Positions 11,981-25,554 are shown, counted from the first letter of the stretch. The stretch is 64,000 bases of DNA from Acridotheres tristis (GCA_037013685.1 CM072895.1:8716463-8780462), one strand, 5' to 3'. Made by a program: numbers and translations. The notes: generated by a model not told the origin, from the letters alone.

Positions 11981-14900
11981 TGGATTTAAAAAAAATGCAC
12001 TGTAAATGATATGGGCTGTTACTTGAGATTTTAGTTCCAGACACTGTACCACAAATCAAAATATCTCCTTTTATTTCTTACTGTGGAGTGTTGTAAAACA
12101 TCCAGTGGGCAAAAGGTTGCACTTCAGAAAGCTAATGCAAGTTTTGGGCAGCCCACCTAAAATCTAATTTCATATTTCATCTTTGTATATGTTCTAGCTT
12201 CCACAGATATTTGTCATGTTATTTTCATTTTATATTTACTGGCAAAATGCTCCTTTAAGATTGTTAGTGTTAGATATCCATTGTCCAGTACCATTTGCTT
12301 CCATGTTTGGTATTTCAGGTTTTACTTTACATCTGCCTTGGCTTTAGAGAACTTAACTCTTCCTGTGCTCATTATTCAGTTGACATTTGGAAGAAACTTC
12401 AGATCTTTTTTTTATTTTAAGTCTGTTTTTGTAGCTCACTGAAAAATCCTTTAAGGAAGACACCAAACAGGAAGGTGGAAGCCTCAGTTCACTATTCCTC
12501 TCTGATCTCAAGCTATCTGACACCTGAGGTCATCTACAGAATATGATTTTATTCAGGAGACATTCTATTGTATAAAAGGTCTAAGGTTTATATAGCGCAT
12601 TAAGGCACGTAAAAAACCCCTTAAGAATAGATTGTCTGGGATCACTGGGAAAGGCTGTAGCTTCCACCATTTTAAAGAGCCTCACAGGTCTGTAGTGGGG
12701 AGCAAGGCCCTTGTCCTCAATGGAGTGTTAAGTTGCAGCTCCATCAGCCAAGGCTCTCCATCAAGGCATGTCTCACTAGCAGCATCTTTCTCCTGTGACC
12801 TAACAACAGAGACGCCCGGTGGGGAGAGGCCCTGGCTCCCAGGGCCACCACAGGGTCACCTCCTGTGAGCCCGTGGTGGTCAGACCCACCCAGAGCTGGG
12901 GAGGAAGAGTCATGGTCCAGCTGAGCCTGTCTGGAGGCAGCCTGAGTCCAGCAGCCCTGCCCAGACTAGGCTGACTGCTGGGATGCCTCACTGGTGTGCT
13001 GGAAAAGAGTCAGGTGGGAAATGAGAACTCAGGAAGCCACAGGTGCTGTAGTCCCCCTCCCTGCTGGGATGTGGCTACAGCAGCAGGAATTCCCTATTCA
13101 CCTCTTCAGTGCTGGCCCAGCTCCCCAGCCTGGGGGTCAACATTGTACTGCAAGGTGATTTTCATTTGGGAAAGTCACAAAGGGGCCTGGGTGTGCTGAG
13201 TGTACTGGGGAAAAGAAACAACTCTGCAGGTCTGTGTAAAGAAATTCAAACCAAGGATCAAGTCCCTTTCTCACCCTGTTATTTCCCTTTCAGAAGAAAG
13301 CACATGGAGAGCAAGGATTTATGATTCAGTGTTAAGAGGTAGCCGTTTACTCCAAGAATAGTGAAAATACAGCAACTGTGTCACTTTGGCAGGGAAAGCC
13401 TTGAACATCCCTGTTTGTTGCATGCTAACAAGCTGTTTGTTTGCCACAAAAAAAGAAAATCCCAGTTCCATTTGGTTTGAGATCAAGGCAAATGTCAGCC
13501 TTGGCAAACTTCATCTCCAGCTTTCATCCAGATTTAAAGTCCAAGAGTGAAGGAGTTTTGTATCTAGAGTGTAGGACAAAGAGGAAGCCAAAGGGACAGC
13601 GCCACAATCTCTTCTCACAGCTACTTCCTCCATGATGAAAGACTGTAATGTCTTTTTCACATCCTGGTCTAAAACCAGATTTCTTTTTAGTACTATACAA
13701 ATCCTTACTCCTAGACTCAAGACATTTCATTTTCATTCTTTTTTTATCAGATGTTTTCCTGGATGTGAAACCAGGTTTTCTGGGTTACTGTGTTGTCCCT
13801 CCTCCATTTCTTTAGCTAGCTTTGGGGTCTGTAAACAGGGTTTACAACTTCGTCCACTTCAGCAGTTGCAGGGGTCCTTTGCTTGTCCTCTGGGATGCTG
13901 CTGGAATTTCATACCTCCGTTATCTGTAGTCCGTGCAAATTCAGTCAAAGCTACTTGCGTCCTGCCCTTGTCTGTGAGAGACACTTCCTCAGGAGTGGAG
14001 ACAGGAAAACGGGGGAGGGATTGGAGGTGATGAGAGGGAGCAGGGGTCCATCCCTGTGGTGCACGTCTGGATGCAGAGGAAGGAGCTGAGGGAAGGGGGA
14101 GGCACAGTTTATTGTGCTAAAGGGAAACAGGGAGGACTTTCTGCCGGTGCTTATTGACACAAGGCTCGGCGGTGACTCCGCGCTTCCCTGCCAGCCCCCG
14201 GTGACAGCCAGAACAGGCTGGCCCCTTGTTCCCTGGGATCTTGTGCAGACAGACTCCTTGTGGAGGGATGGATCCTCCCTGGGGAGCTGGCGAGAGGAAA
14301 TGCAGGATCCTCTGGCTGACAGTCTGCCTTCAGGGGACAGACATTTTGGGAAGGCTGCAGCTATTAAATTAGGGGAATCTTCCCCAAGATCCCACTTTGG
14401 AATTGTCCCCACAGCCAGCTGCTCTGGTGCTCAGAAGTAAGAGTTATTTCTGTCTGGGCTGACCTTATGGGACACTTACAGCTTCAAGCCCTTGTTCATG
14501 ACCAGTGTGAGTGTCCAGGCTGCCTTCTCTTGGCTGATGCTGTTCCTGGTTAGGAATGATGGGAGTGGATTCACAAGCTCTGCTCAGGCACAAGGCAGAA
14601 AGTGGCTCATCCACAATGTACTGATTTGGTGTACAGGCTGAGCCTGTTCCAGGGACCCCAGCCATGAATGCAGCATGTCCTTGGTGCATGCTGTGCCCTG
14701 GAAATACAGCCAGAGAGTGCTGTTGTTCATTTAATTGTAATTTAGGTGAGGATTTGTATTTTTATTCTTGGAAAACCCCCCAGAAGAACCCTATGTGTGT
14801 CCCGGCCATTTATCTTCCCCATTATGGGCAATAAACATGCCATTATAGATTGAGGAAGGGGTATGAAAATCATACTGTGGTTCACTTAGGCAAGGAAATC

Positions 14901-16560
14901 AAAGCACTAAAGGAGTTGATTCTTGCATTATCATGGGAATTTCCCTCAAGTAATGGCTCTGGCTGAATGGTTGGAAGGCCAAACTGGACTGGTTTGGCTC
15001 TGGATGCACATACATCCTGACAGAAAGAAGGGAAAAGAAGATATCTGAATGAACAGCATAAAATATATAGTGAGATGAGAAGAATGGGGAATTACGGAAA
15101 TCAAGATAAATAGGAGAAAATGTCGGAGAAAGCACTTGCTGTGGCACTAACTGGTGTTCAGGAATGTATTAATTAGTGCTAAAAGAAACTGATGGAGATG
15201 CAGGTGGAGATGTACATCAGCTGGAAATTGCAGGAAAGGTTTTGCCATTAAGATTGTTACTCTCCTCGCTTAGCAAGGATGTTTGGAGGTGTGAGGAGCT
15301 CTGATTACAGGTCTTTGTCTGTGAGAAGGTTTCTACATTCAGCTCAAAGGACCATTAATCAACAAATCCAATCCCTTGTATATCACAGGTCACAGAGGGC
15401 AATTTATTATTCCAGCAGGGAAACCCATAGTGGCTGGGTGGCTGAAGCATATTTTCCAGAGGATTGGCCAGTGCCTCTCTGAAGAGAGAAGAAGATGATC
15501 CATGTTTTCTCTCGGGAATTGAATAGTTAATGGCAACCTCCTTTTCAGATTTGCCCCTCTGATGCCAGTTTGGATTTTGCAGGCATTAGAAGCTATGGGG
15601 TGGCTTCTTCGGGTAACCTCAGGCAGATGGAGGCAGGTTGAGAGCAGCTGATGGCATGGAGAATTTCCTTGAAGGTGGAAAAATACAGGCAGCTGACTTT
15701 CAAGGAGAAATGTTCCTTTACTAAAGGTAAACTCGGGTGCTGCCATCCCTGTGAACTCCAGCTGTGTGGGTTAGGACCAGTAAATACACTGCTCTGCCAA
15801 GGTCTGGGCTAACTGAGGGAATGCTCAGTGTTGTTTGCTGACCTTGAGGGAACACAAGCCCATTTAGAGTAGCAGAGTGCTGTAGGTATTTGAGATCTGG
15901 GGTGACTGAGGTTTTGCTGTAACCAACTTGGAGCTCCTAAGTGTGCTGAAACGTCACCCTGAAGCCACAGACATGTGGAGAAAACCCCGTTGTACCAAAA
16001 TCATGGTTAGACAGGGCAGTTAGTGAAGGTCAGCGGAATACAAGGCAAATACTGTGCTTAGGGGGGAAAAAAAAATCCATGTTTTCTGGCAATATGAAAC
16101 CGAGACCAGGGTGTTTTTTTATGAAGACAGCCATTTCCAAACAGGGAAAGGCTGCCAATGGTATGAGAAGTTTTTGTGATGCGTAACAGGTGCTCCTCAG
16201 ACCTAAGCAGAGAAAATCACAACTGGGAGGATGTTTTTATCTGCACATGGTGAACTAACAGAAGACAAACAAGTTTCTCGGTCTGTAGGATGCAGCAGGA
16301 AAATAGATTACTGCACTGGAATAAGCCAGGGGTTTCAGCCATGGGATGTGGGGTATTTATCCAGGGGTCATGTAGTGGGAACACGTGTGCAGGAGTTGTG
16401 AAATGGACACAGACCTGAAGCTAAAAAAAGCTGCAGAGCAAGAAAGTTGAGAGGGTCATCTCTGGGTGTGAGCACCAGGGTCATGACACTTCTAGTGTGC
16501 TGTGTGCTACACACCAAATTTTGGCTAGTTATAGGGGCTTTATGCTCAGCTTCACAACTG

Positions 16561-16576
16561 TTTTTTTTTTTTTTTT
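16561..16576. repeat. T16 run
   Basis: Uninterrupted run of 16 T. No element body was recognised beside it. Confidence 0.9.
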
Positions 16577-19116
16577 CCTGCATAGGGAATATCAGTATTC
16601 CTAAGTAACTCTCCTAATAAGCACAGGAAATCAGAATAGTTGCCAAGGAGGTGGAAGATGCAGTGAAATGAAAATTTCAGGAGCGTTTTGAGTTAGAAAA
16701 GTTGTGCTCAGTGTATTCAACCTAAGTAAAACACTTCGATTTGACAGGACAACATTATTCTTACACGGACAACAATTCCTAATGAAACATGCCAGTCTTC
16801 TGGAACTAGCAGATTTGGAGCTATTCTAGTTTCAGAACTGTGGATAGGAAAAATAAATTAGAGAAAGAACCTCAGCCATTTGGAAATGTACATTTTTCCT
16901 GCTTACTTACACTAGGTGAGAATTTGGCTCAGACAACAGGTCATGTCTGGTGTTATGGGGGTGTTTAGGACTGAGAGCCTCAGAGCACTGGACATATTTG
17001 AATTGAGACCACTTGCAGCCTAAACCTCGAATCCAGTAGTGCTTTGCAGCTGCAGATAAGGGTGAGGTCATATGCCAGATTGTGGTCTCCACAATACATC
17101 ATTACCAGGATAATCACATCTGCAAGAAGGACTGTTAGCATCATGCATTATTGAATTAGATCAGGTACTTGTATTTCTGAAATAAGTCCAAGACTGTGTA
17201 ATTTGCTGGCTTATTAGTTTCCAGGGTGAAGCTGCCAAGAGACCATTACCAGGAGTTATCAGAATTGACAGGGAAGGCTCAGAGGACAGTTTGAACCCTG
17301 TGATGGACAGGCAGAGATTTTGCAGTCAGTGGGCTATCAGTCTGGCTAAAAATGATGGTCTACAGACATCCCATTTCTGGGATATTTCCTATATCTTTTT
17401 CTTCCCTTAATGGCCTGATATCCAAATGCAGCTATTTCTGATGCTGACTAATCTAACTGGTTTAATTGGATGCTATTCATTTAAGACAAACAGCCTTGGT
17501 CCTCTGCCTGCATCCACCAACAGACACTGTAGAGGCTCCTCTGTGATCTCGAGGCAGCACATGGTGGCTTTCAGCGTGGTACACCTAGATCTGCCCTCAC
17601 AGCCAGCACTTGCTCTGGAGCTGGCTCATTTCTAGACAATTGAGAGCATAAAGGAAGTGCAAGACTGGTGGCAGGTTCCATCTGGGCATACCCAGAGACA
17701 ATTGTGATTTTTTAGATTGTGACACTGCAGTCTGAAAAGTAGAGTTTGGGATTTATTGTCCAATCAGGAGCTAGGAGACTGAAGATTGGATGCCCAAGTT
17801 CTACAGTTTGCAGTTGAAGCAAAACCTGCCAGTTGAACTGACTGTTACAGCTGTAACAGACAACTTGAATCCTTTGTAGAGAAGTTCTGAATTATTTTTT
17901 TTTATGACTGATTCCTGGCACTTCTTTCAGGTCAGAACTTCTGAGGTATCCTAAAGGGAGCACTTCAAAATGGCTAGACTCTTTTCAGGAAAGTAGTCCT
18001 AAAAGCCATCCCATGGGTCCTGAATGAGTGGCTGGAGCTGCACAAATACATAGTTTTATAATCCACAAAGAACTCTCTGGTCCAGCCTTCTGCATAATTG
18101 GTGTGCTTTACTCAGGAATTCAGCTCATCACTTTTTTCTTGAGATTTAGCAGAGTGTTTGAAAATACTTGATTTGAAAGACTTTGCTAGAAGGAGGATGT
18201 ACCCTGGTTCCAGTGATGACAATGACACATTTGATCTCCCCTACTTTCTTCTCCTGGCAAGCTGCAATTGTGACATTTGGTCTATCACCAGAGGCTCAGA
18301 CTGTAGGATTTTGGGATCTGTTTTGTGGCCTGGGGGAGGGGTGGCATATGGAACAAATGTTCTGCATTCAATTGCTCCCCTGGGCTTCAATGCAGGCTCA
18401 TCACACTAGCAGATCTAGACAAGGGAACATGGTATTTCTAAATTTTGAGACTCAAAAAAACTATTACAGTCTGTTTTCCCACTACTATGTACAAGAATTC
18501 CTGAAACAAAAATAAGATCCTGTCTTTGCCACTTACCCAGAGCCTCAGAGATGCAATCAACCCAGCAGTCATCCCCTCGCCAGAAATAAAAATATCCGTG
18601 GTGGGATTTTATTTCCTTCTTCTGGAGACCTGGGATAGCAACACATGATTTGGTGCTGCTGACATCTGGCAGCATCGTTCCTATTTACTGTAAACACGAG
18701 TCATCGCCCATGGAGTGTTTTATTGCTTGTGGTTTCCATCTTGTTGTATGCAGCAATTATGCACATGGCGCAATCTTTCCATGTCAATAAAAATGTTTCA
18801 TTCTCAGCAAGGAACTTAAGAATGAACCCAGCAATTCTTAGGGGCTACTGTGCCGAGTTAAATGGGATGTGCTGGGGAGGGGCATGGCAGGGGGTCGGTG
18901 TGGAGGGCAGGGGTGGTTTTAGGGGTCACTTGGTGGGACTCACAGACTCAGGGCAGTGCACAGAAAGTTGGTGTGAGCGTTCACTTCTCCAGCCTGGGGC
19001 TGAGAAAAGGCCTCACAGCTTTTGTTTGCTTTGTTGGCAAAACGTTGTGCAGCAGGATGCCTTGTGAATCCTGCTGGAGACTTTCCTTCATGCTAATTTC
19101 TGTTTCTGTCTTTGCG

Positions 19117-19130
19117 TTTTTTTTTTTTTT
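19117..19130. repeat. T14 run
   Basis: Uninterrupted T run following a T-rich stretch (TTCTGTTTCTGTCTTTGCG). It resembles a polypyrimidine tract, and the CCAG at 19141-19144 could act as an acceptor, but no convincing open exon follows. Confidence 0.85.
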
Positions 19131-19754
19131 CCCTGGTTATCCAGGAGTTTGGAGATGTTTTCAGTAAAGGATTCATGAGAAAATCTTCAAAGGGGACCAC
19201 AGCCAGGGGAAAATCATAGGCATGACTGGAAAAGTAGTGTTTTAAATTACTGTAAAAGCTTGAGAGAAGTCACTTAGGCCTAAATCCACAAGTTGATTTA
19301 AGCCTCTTATTGCTGCTTAGGTGCCCTGTGTTCCGTTTGGAGTTGCACCTCTAAAGGTCTTCATGATGAAGCACTTCCCACCTCATTCTTCCCTTGGCTT
19401 ATTGGGAGATGGAGTGCAGTGTTTGCCCGCCTTGGTGGGAGCAGGAGTGCATTTGTCTGGGGCTCCAGACAGGAGGGCTGGTCTTGGCAAGTCCCCCTGC
19501 TCCTCTCTGCAGTGCTGGGGAGGGACAGGCCCTTCTGGTGGGTGACTCATCTCACAGAGCAGAGATGTCTGAGATACGGGGCAGGAATCGCTCCCTGGAG
19601 CTGCCAGCCCCTCTCCACTGGCTCTCAGTGGAGCTTAGCCAAGGAGTTTAGACTCGGCGCCTAAGCTTTAGGCAGCCCATGGTAAGGGAGGTGAATTTCA
19701 CCCCCGGGAGCTTCGGGTGGAATTCAAGCTGTCTGAAAATGACAGTTGTGCAAG

Positions 19755-19830
19755 CAATAATAAACAGTCTGTATGGTTCCACGTCTGGAATCTCCTTATA
19801 AACAGGGGCATGCAAATCAATTAGATAAAA
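19755..19830. promoter_or_regulatory. Possible enhancer-like motif group (FOX, octamer, homeodomain, GATA)
   Basis: Visible motifs are a forkhead-type AATAAACA at 19759-19766, a perfect POU octamer ATGCAAAT at 19810-19817, a homeodomain-type CAATTAG directly after it at 19818-19824, and GATAA at 19824-19828. The tight octamer-homeodomain-GATA overlap is what makes the site stand out. Short motifs arise by chance in AT-rich DNA, so the call rests on clustering and is weak without conservation data. Confidence 0.25.
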
Positions 19831-21672
19831 ATCTGAGCATTTCTGAATTTCCTGCCCAAACTTGAACAGAATACACTTTTGGATTTGATGAAAATTCCCT
19901 TCACTCTCCAAGTTATATATAAGTCTGGTTCTGCTCGTCAGGCTACCTTCTTGTTTCACACAGGGATGGAGGTGCCGTAGCCTTGGGATGCTGTCAGTGA
20001 CCCATCTCTGGACATCCCTGACTTCACCAGGATGGTGAGAGTCAGTGCTGGGAACCTTCTGGGAAGAGCCCAAAGACGTGGCATGATTCCTGACTCAGTG
20101 CTGCTGATCGAAGTGCTCCAGATAAGCTGAGATGTAGATAAGCACCTCAACTCCCAAGCACTTATCCAAACCAAAGCTTTCAACATTTATCCACCTTGAC
20201 TGTACATGACTTTGCCCTTAGCAACAGAGATTACACCCACTTTTTTCTTCACTACTGTCAGCGGAGGAGCAAGAACCTACTTGAAGACGAGTAAAACACC
20301 TTAGGCTTTTAGGTTCCCACACCTTTCTTCTTCCTTTTTCAGAAACTAGTCTGATTATGTATTCATTTCTCATTGTAGTCACTACCTGAGAAACCACAAA
20401 TTCAGGTAGGAGTGCTGGGCAGCTCCTTGTGAAAGGAAGTATTCCCTGTCTCTACCAGAATGGGGAGGGCTTGTGAGGTCTCACTATCATCACTTGCCCT
20501 CATTTGATGTGCATCGGTTCTATTAACTGCCTACAAAGGACAGGGTTTTATTTATTTGTTGATTATTATTCCTTTCTAAATGTAAATGGTTTTTGTTTGT
20601 TCTCTTTCTCTTGATTCCCTTGAGAAAAGAGAATAGATGTGACCCCATCCATTGCTCCCTTTGGTGTATTAAAAATGTTCAGGTGCTTTGTGGCTGTGTC
20701 TCAATCATGCATTCAGGGTAAAACCAGTGTTTGACTTAGGGAAAAATTTCTAGGAGTGACAGAAGGCCTTCTTTTCCTTCATTTTTTTTGTGTTTGCTAA
20801 GCAGCATTGGGTATGGGCCATTCTCCTCTAACCAGTAGGCATTATTACCTAACAAATTACCTGTTCTTGCAAGGGTCAGGGTTTCTTTTTTCTGCCTGTA
20901 GTGCATTGTAATTTTTTTTTGTGGCTTTTGGTTTTTCAAATTAGAGATTTTAAGTTGTTATAGATTATGTGGAAGTGTTCTGTGGCTTGTGGCGTGTTGA
21001 GTTATGTGGAGTCAAGTTTGGTGGACCTTTCTGAATAAATGTTGTTACACATTGGCTGCAAGGGGCTGCATGTGATGAACCAGAGATTTGTGTTTGAGTC
21101 CAGGGATTCTCCATTCATTTGGGCACATGCAAGTGAATGTTACTGCACTTTCTTTCAGAAACTGCCTTAATCTTGATATTTATGGGGAATTCAAACTGTC
21201 CAGAGGTGCTAACTCACCAGGCAGCCTTAGACATTCGTGTTCTCTCATTCCTTATTAATGGGTGAAGCAACTCATTGGCAACCTTAAAGAAGCTTCAGTT
21301 CTTACCTAGAAGGTCACCTCTGAAAAGAAGCCTTTCTTTTCCCACGTATCTCTTCCCTCAGCCTTTCCGTTAGGGAGAACTGGGCCAAGAACACGATTTT
21401 TTTTTTTTCACAAAAAACTAAAATAAAAGTATTTATACTCTTGGGAAAATATATTTTTATTTATTAAGAAGGAAAAAAAATGTTGTATGTGTTCTGTGTA
21501 TACGTATTATAAGTACTAAGAGGTTTGCATTCTGCACCCTCCTCCTGCCTTTTTCTTTAGAATAAATATTTTGGTTTCAGCCTCTTTTTTGATGGATTGG
21601 ACAATTCTGATAAAAAAAATACTTTAATCCCATGAAGTGTTCATTTTTGACAACCCCCCACTTTTCATCAAG

Positions 21673-21905
21673 CAGAATCACAGAATGATTCAGTTTTGAA
21701 AAGACCTCTAAGATCGAGTCCAACCATTAATCCAGCACTGCCAAGTCCACCAGAAAACCTGTCCCTGAATACCACTTTCACATGTCCTTTAAATACCTCC
21801 AGGGATGGTGACTCCACCACTTCCCTTTGCAGCCTGTTCAATGCCTGATCACCTTTTCAATGAAGAAACTTTTCCTAATACTGAATTTTGTTTTAAAACA
21901 TTTCA
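21673..21905 (-). mobile_element. CR1 LINE fragment, 3' end
   Basis: Read on the plus strand, the stretch begins AATCACAGAATGATT and continues AAGACCTCTAAGATCGAGTC, CAACC, then TCCAGGGATGGTGACTCCAC, a CAGCCTGTTCAATGCCTGATCACC segment and AAACTTTTCCTAATA. This is the reverse complement of the 3' untranslated end of avian CR1 (chicken repeat 1) non-LTR retrotransposons. The element therefore lies on the minus strand with its 3' end at 21673 and is strongly 5'-truncated, as most bird CR1 copies are. The similarity fades near 21905. No reverse-transcriptase coding part is present. The subfamily resembles those common in songbirds, which supports the host call. Confidence 0.93.
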
Positions 21906-22590
21906 GATATCTGTGCTAGACTCCAGGCACAAAATGCTAACTGGTAAAAATCATGGCATGTGTATACACAGCAGATTATTTCCTGGAATTCTTTGAGCAG
22001 ATATCAGATGGAAAAACCTTGGAGCAGCAGTGATGTGACCTGCATTCAACCATGGTTCTAGAACCCATGAGTCCATATCCTGTGAGGTATTCAAGTTGGG
22101 CTATATTTACTTTCAAAACATTGAGACAGTTTTCTGATTAAGTGAAAGCTCTTCACTGGCATAATGTGCTGAAATACTCTTGAATATGAGAGTCTTGGAC
22201 AAACACCTCAAAAGTAATGATGCAGAGTGCAAGTTGTGTTGTGAAAAGTCAGAAGAAGTCCTCAAATCAGGTCTGGTTGCTCCAAGCTGGTCCAGTTGGA
22301 GTTTGGAAATCTGCAAGGAGATAATTCACAGGACCTTTCTGGATCCTGGCTTCAGTGCTGGACCACTCTCCCTCTGAACAGTTTTGTTTCATAATACCCA
22401 GTTTCAACCTATCTTGTGCTCTGTGTGTCCATTGCCTTTTGTAATTTTTTTTCCAGGCACCTCTGAAAAAGAGCTCAATTACATCTTCTCTGTAACTCCT
22501 TTCCAGACAGTGTTTAGCTCTCTCCCTTTGCCTTTAATCCTGGGTACTTGACTGAGAAATAGTTTCAAAAATCTGACTGAAGCACCTTGT

Positions 22591-22642
22591 GTTGGTTTAA
22601 AAAAAAAAACAAAACCAACAAAAAACAAAACCCAAACACAAC
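22591..22642. repeat. A/C-rich simple sequence with a short inverted repeat
   Basis: GTTGGTTT at 22591-22598 is the exact reverse complement of AAACCAAC at 22612-22619, enclosing an A-run. The A-rich sequence with CAAAAC and ACCCAAAC units continues to 22642. This kind of sequence is common as simple repeat in bird introns. Confidence 0.8.
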
Positions 22643-23743
22643 TTATTTAACAGCGTTGGCAGTTTTATCAGTAATTTCCAGGAGAGCAGAGTTAGCTCAA
22701 TAGTAAATCCTTTCATGAGTCCTTTCCTGCATGTTTTTAGTGCACTTTCCAAACCAAAAAAGATTAAATGCTCCCTAATACTCATCCTAACCAAACAGAA
22801 GTTCTGACCTCTTTAAGCTGTGACCTCTAAGGTCAATATTTGCAAAACAAAGCTGTCTGACCAGAGATGTGAGGTGTTGGTAAACGTTAGTGGTCAGCTG
22901 CCATGCAGACTTTGGCCACAACTCTCTGTTGGACACTTTTGGTTTTGGGAAACTTGCTTGAGTTGCTGTCTTACAAATGACAACAAAATGTGAGCTTTTG
23001 GTGGTCAGCCTTCCCCTTTTCTGGGGACAAACTTACAGAAACCAAACAGACATTTGGGTCTGTGTATGGAAAACACGTCTGGCACTCGGTACTCGTGAGA
23101 TGGCCCCAGCCAGGAGAGCCCAACCAGGGCAGCCAGACACTTGCACAAATGTGGGAGGCTGCTGGGTGGGGATGTTTACCCTCCTGGCATGTGGCCCTGC
23201 AGTGTGTTTGCATGCTCATGTGTGTCTTCTCCAGGCAGACTTTACCCTGCTGCCCTGTGCTTTCTGCTGGCAAATTCCTCTGCTGTCAAATGTGCCTGCA
23301 CGCCCCAGGGAAATCAGACAGGAACTTCCCCTCATGTTTTCCACTGGCTTTCCATGGGGCAAGAGCAAGTGTTGCCTAGGTATAAAATGATGAGCATTGA
23401 GGAGTGCTGAGGTACTCAGAGAAGTTAAAAATGGTTTCCTCAAGTGCAGCTGGATGGTGGTCAGAAGGATCTATTTTTACTTGCCTTGTGTTTGCGCAGA
23501 GGCATCCATGCACGACTTTCTGTTGTTCCTGGAGTCTTTCAAGCATATGGTAAATAGACTTTCAATGGGTTGGAACCTATTGCTTCAGGAAATGTTGTTA
23601 CAAATTGTTTTTCCACTGCAGTGCATTGAGGGTTTTTCATGCCACCCCCAACATATGCTCTGAAATCCAAGTGGTCTCCAGAAGGGAGTGGCCAAGAGTT
23701 TTCAAGGCGTTGTGAAACCCATTAGGTCTGCAGAGAAAGTGGT

Positions 23744-23759
23744 AAAAAAAAAAAAAAAA
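23744..23759. repeat. A-run
   Basis: About 16 A residues. The run lies about 30 bases upstream of the diverged tandem duplication at 23790-23920. No retroelement body precedes it. Confidence 0.85.
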
Positions 23760-23789
23760 GCATATCAGAGTGCAGAAAAGCAGGGGCTG

Positions 23790-23920
23790 TTACTCAGAAT
23801 GCAGTGAAACCATGTTTCCTTAACTAGATTAGTTTACATCTTGTGGTATATAAATAAAAATTACTTAGATTGCAATAAGCCATGTTTTTCTAACTAAATA
23901 GATTGACTTACATTTTGTGG
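23790..23920 (+). repeat. Diverged tandem duplication (two units of about 57-60 bp)
   Basis: Unit one at about 23790-23846 and unit two at about 23861-23920 share the order TTACTCAGAATGCAGTGAA or TTACTTAGATTGCAATAAG, then CCATGTTT, then CTAACTA-type sequence or CTTAACTAG, then TTTACATCTTGTGG or CTTACATTTTGTGG. The spacing between units is about 71 bases. Several substitutions and small indels separate them, so the duplication is not recent. Confidence 0.8.
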
Positions 23921-25554
23921 CAGGGGGAGCAAGATGTCAGTTAAGAGACTGGTTTGGTTTTTTCTTAGTCCCCCTTGACAGGCTGGATTTCTGATGTCTG
24001 TGTTGTTCAGTGATAATCTTTGACTTTGGGGCATCTTTTTGGTTGGCTCTTTTCAAATGCTTACAAGCAGATGTTGCCCATAAACACCTATGAGAAAGGC
24101 ACATTTTTCTTTTACAATCACTCTTTATCCATGACAACTGTTCTCCATCTCTCTTGAGCCTCAGCCTCACAGGACTCTTTCTATTATGTAGGACATCTCT
24201 TGACCATGAGACCAGTTTTCTTCCACCTGAAGTGATCTCATCTATTTTCCTGCAAAAATTTTGTTCTGAGGAACTCTTTCACACAGTGCACTCTTTATGA
24301 TGTCAAGGTCTCATCAAGTTTTCCTCCCAAATTAAAAAAAAACCCACCACTAATATGTGTGAGCACAATTCCAAGGGTTTCAGTGTGTTTTCCATTTATA
24401 CAAGCTGGCAGATCACATTTAGTGAGTGAAAATGTGAGAAATTGAGCTGAATACCCAGCACAGCAAACTATCATAGGTAGGACTGATAATGATGGAAAAG
24501 GAGGATGGATTTGTTTGTGTTTGGGAAATGGGCAAATAACCTGACCAAAAAAATTGTCCTGCTTCATGGAAAACCTTTAAATCTGCAGTGCTGGGATTTT
24601 AAAGATGATGTCAAGGCATCAAACTTCAATTTAAAATATTTTTGGGAGAAAATTCTATCTCCTCCTTCTGCTTGACTAAGATACCCTTTGGCTTCTGTGG
24701 TATCACACCTCTGACCTGGGTCTGGAGCATGGCAATTAGTGGGCTGTTGGAGAATTACAGTTTTGATTCAGGTAATACTCTCTGTTAGCTGAGCACTACA
24801 GAAATCCCTGATTTTTCCTCTGAAGCAGCTGATACTGCTGGTGACAGGATACTGGATTTAGAGGCACCACTGTTGTGGTATATTTGTCAATTCCACAGGT
24901 TAGGAAGAAACCGGAAAAATGCAGTCCTCTCCTACAGTGTGTGCAGATTCAGCAATAATTACCTTCTGGCAGAATGTGGTGCCACCACATTGTCCTTTGT
25001 ATCTTGCTGAAATGCTGTCTTACAGGAGTCAGCTTTACAGAGACAGGGTATGCACTGCACATCAGCATCTGTGGAACACACTTAGCGGGGCAGAGACTGC
25101 TCAGAAGTAATGGAACTCAGAAAAGTGGGTACTTGGCTTATATCTGGAATGAAGAGCAGGCAGAGAAAACCTGGGGCAGCAAGGTATCTCTGTGATGAAG
25201 TAATTAAACAAAACAAAGGAATGTATCTACCTTGAAAGCCTGCTCGAGTCAAATCAAAAGCAGATGGAAGGCATTTAGAAGAAACTCAGGCTGGCTGAAT
25301 TGCATTCAGGCAGATAAAAGACTTTGCTAAAGAATATATCTTTCACTTAACACAGAGAGGAAGTCCTACAACTCATGTGGGCTTCAAGTGATGACATCTG
25401 GTTCAAGTATCATGGTCCTCTTCTGAGGAAACAGCACAAAGGGTTGTCACCACCCCGGTGAAACATTCAGAAGGCTGCAGCAGGGCCGAGTCTGTTCTCT
25501 TGGAGCAGAAAGCAGAGCCAAGCTCTGATGACAACAGATGGACAGAACTGATTC

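Larger units (their letters stand above)
11990..21660. other. Unique non-coding sequence, no gene seen
   Basis: This stretch carries short open frames, many of them overlapping on opposite strands in GC-richer patches (about 12790-13000, 13900-14440, 18850-18960 and 19400-19630). None shows a recognisable domain. The longest, 13951-14412 on the minus strand, is rich in S, P and G and overlaps a plus-strand frame at 14114-14440, which argues for chance. T-runs occur at 16561-16576 and 19117-19130. A motif group at 19759-19828 is listed separately. Confidence 0.65.

Noticed and set aside
13951..14440. Long opposing frames on both strands (153 and 108 codons)
   Set aside because: Mutual overlap, low-complexity S/P/G composition and no recognised family. 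The CpG patch explains the lack of stops.
21805..21996. Plus-strand open frame of 63 codons
   Set aside because: It begins inside the antisense strand of a CR1 3' end and continues into flanking DNA.
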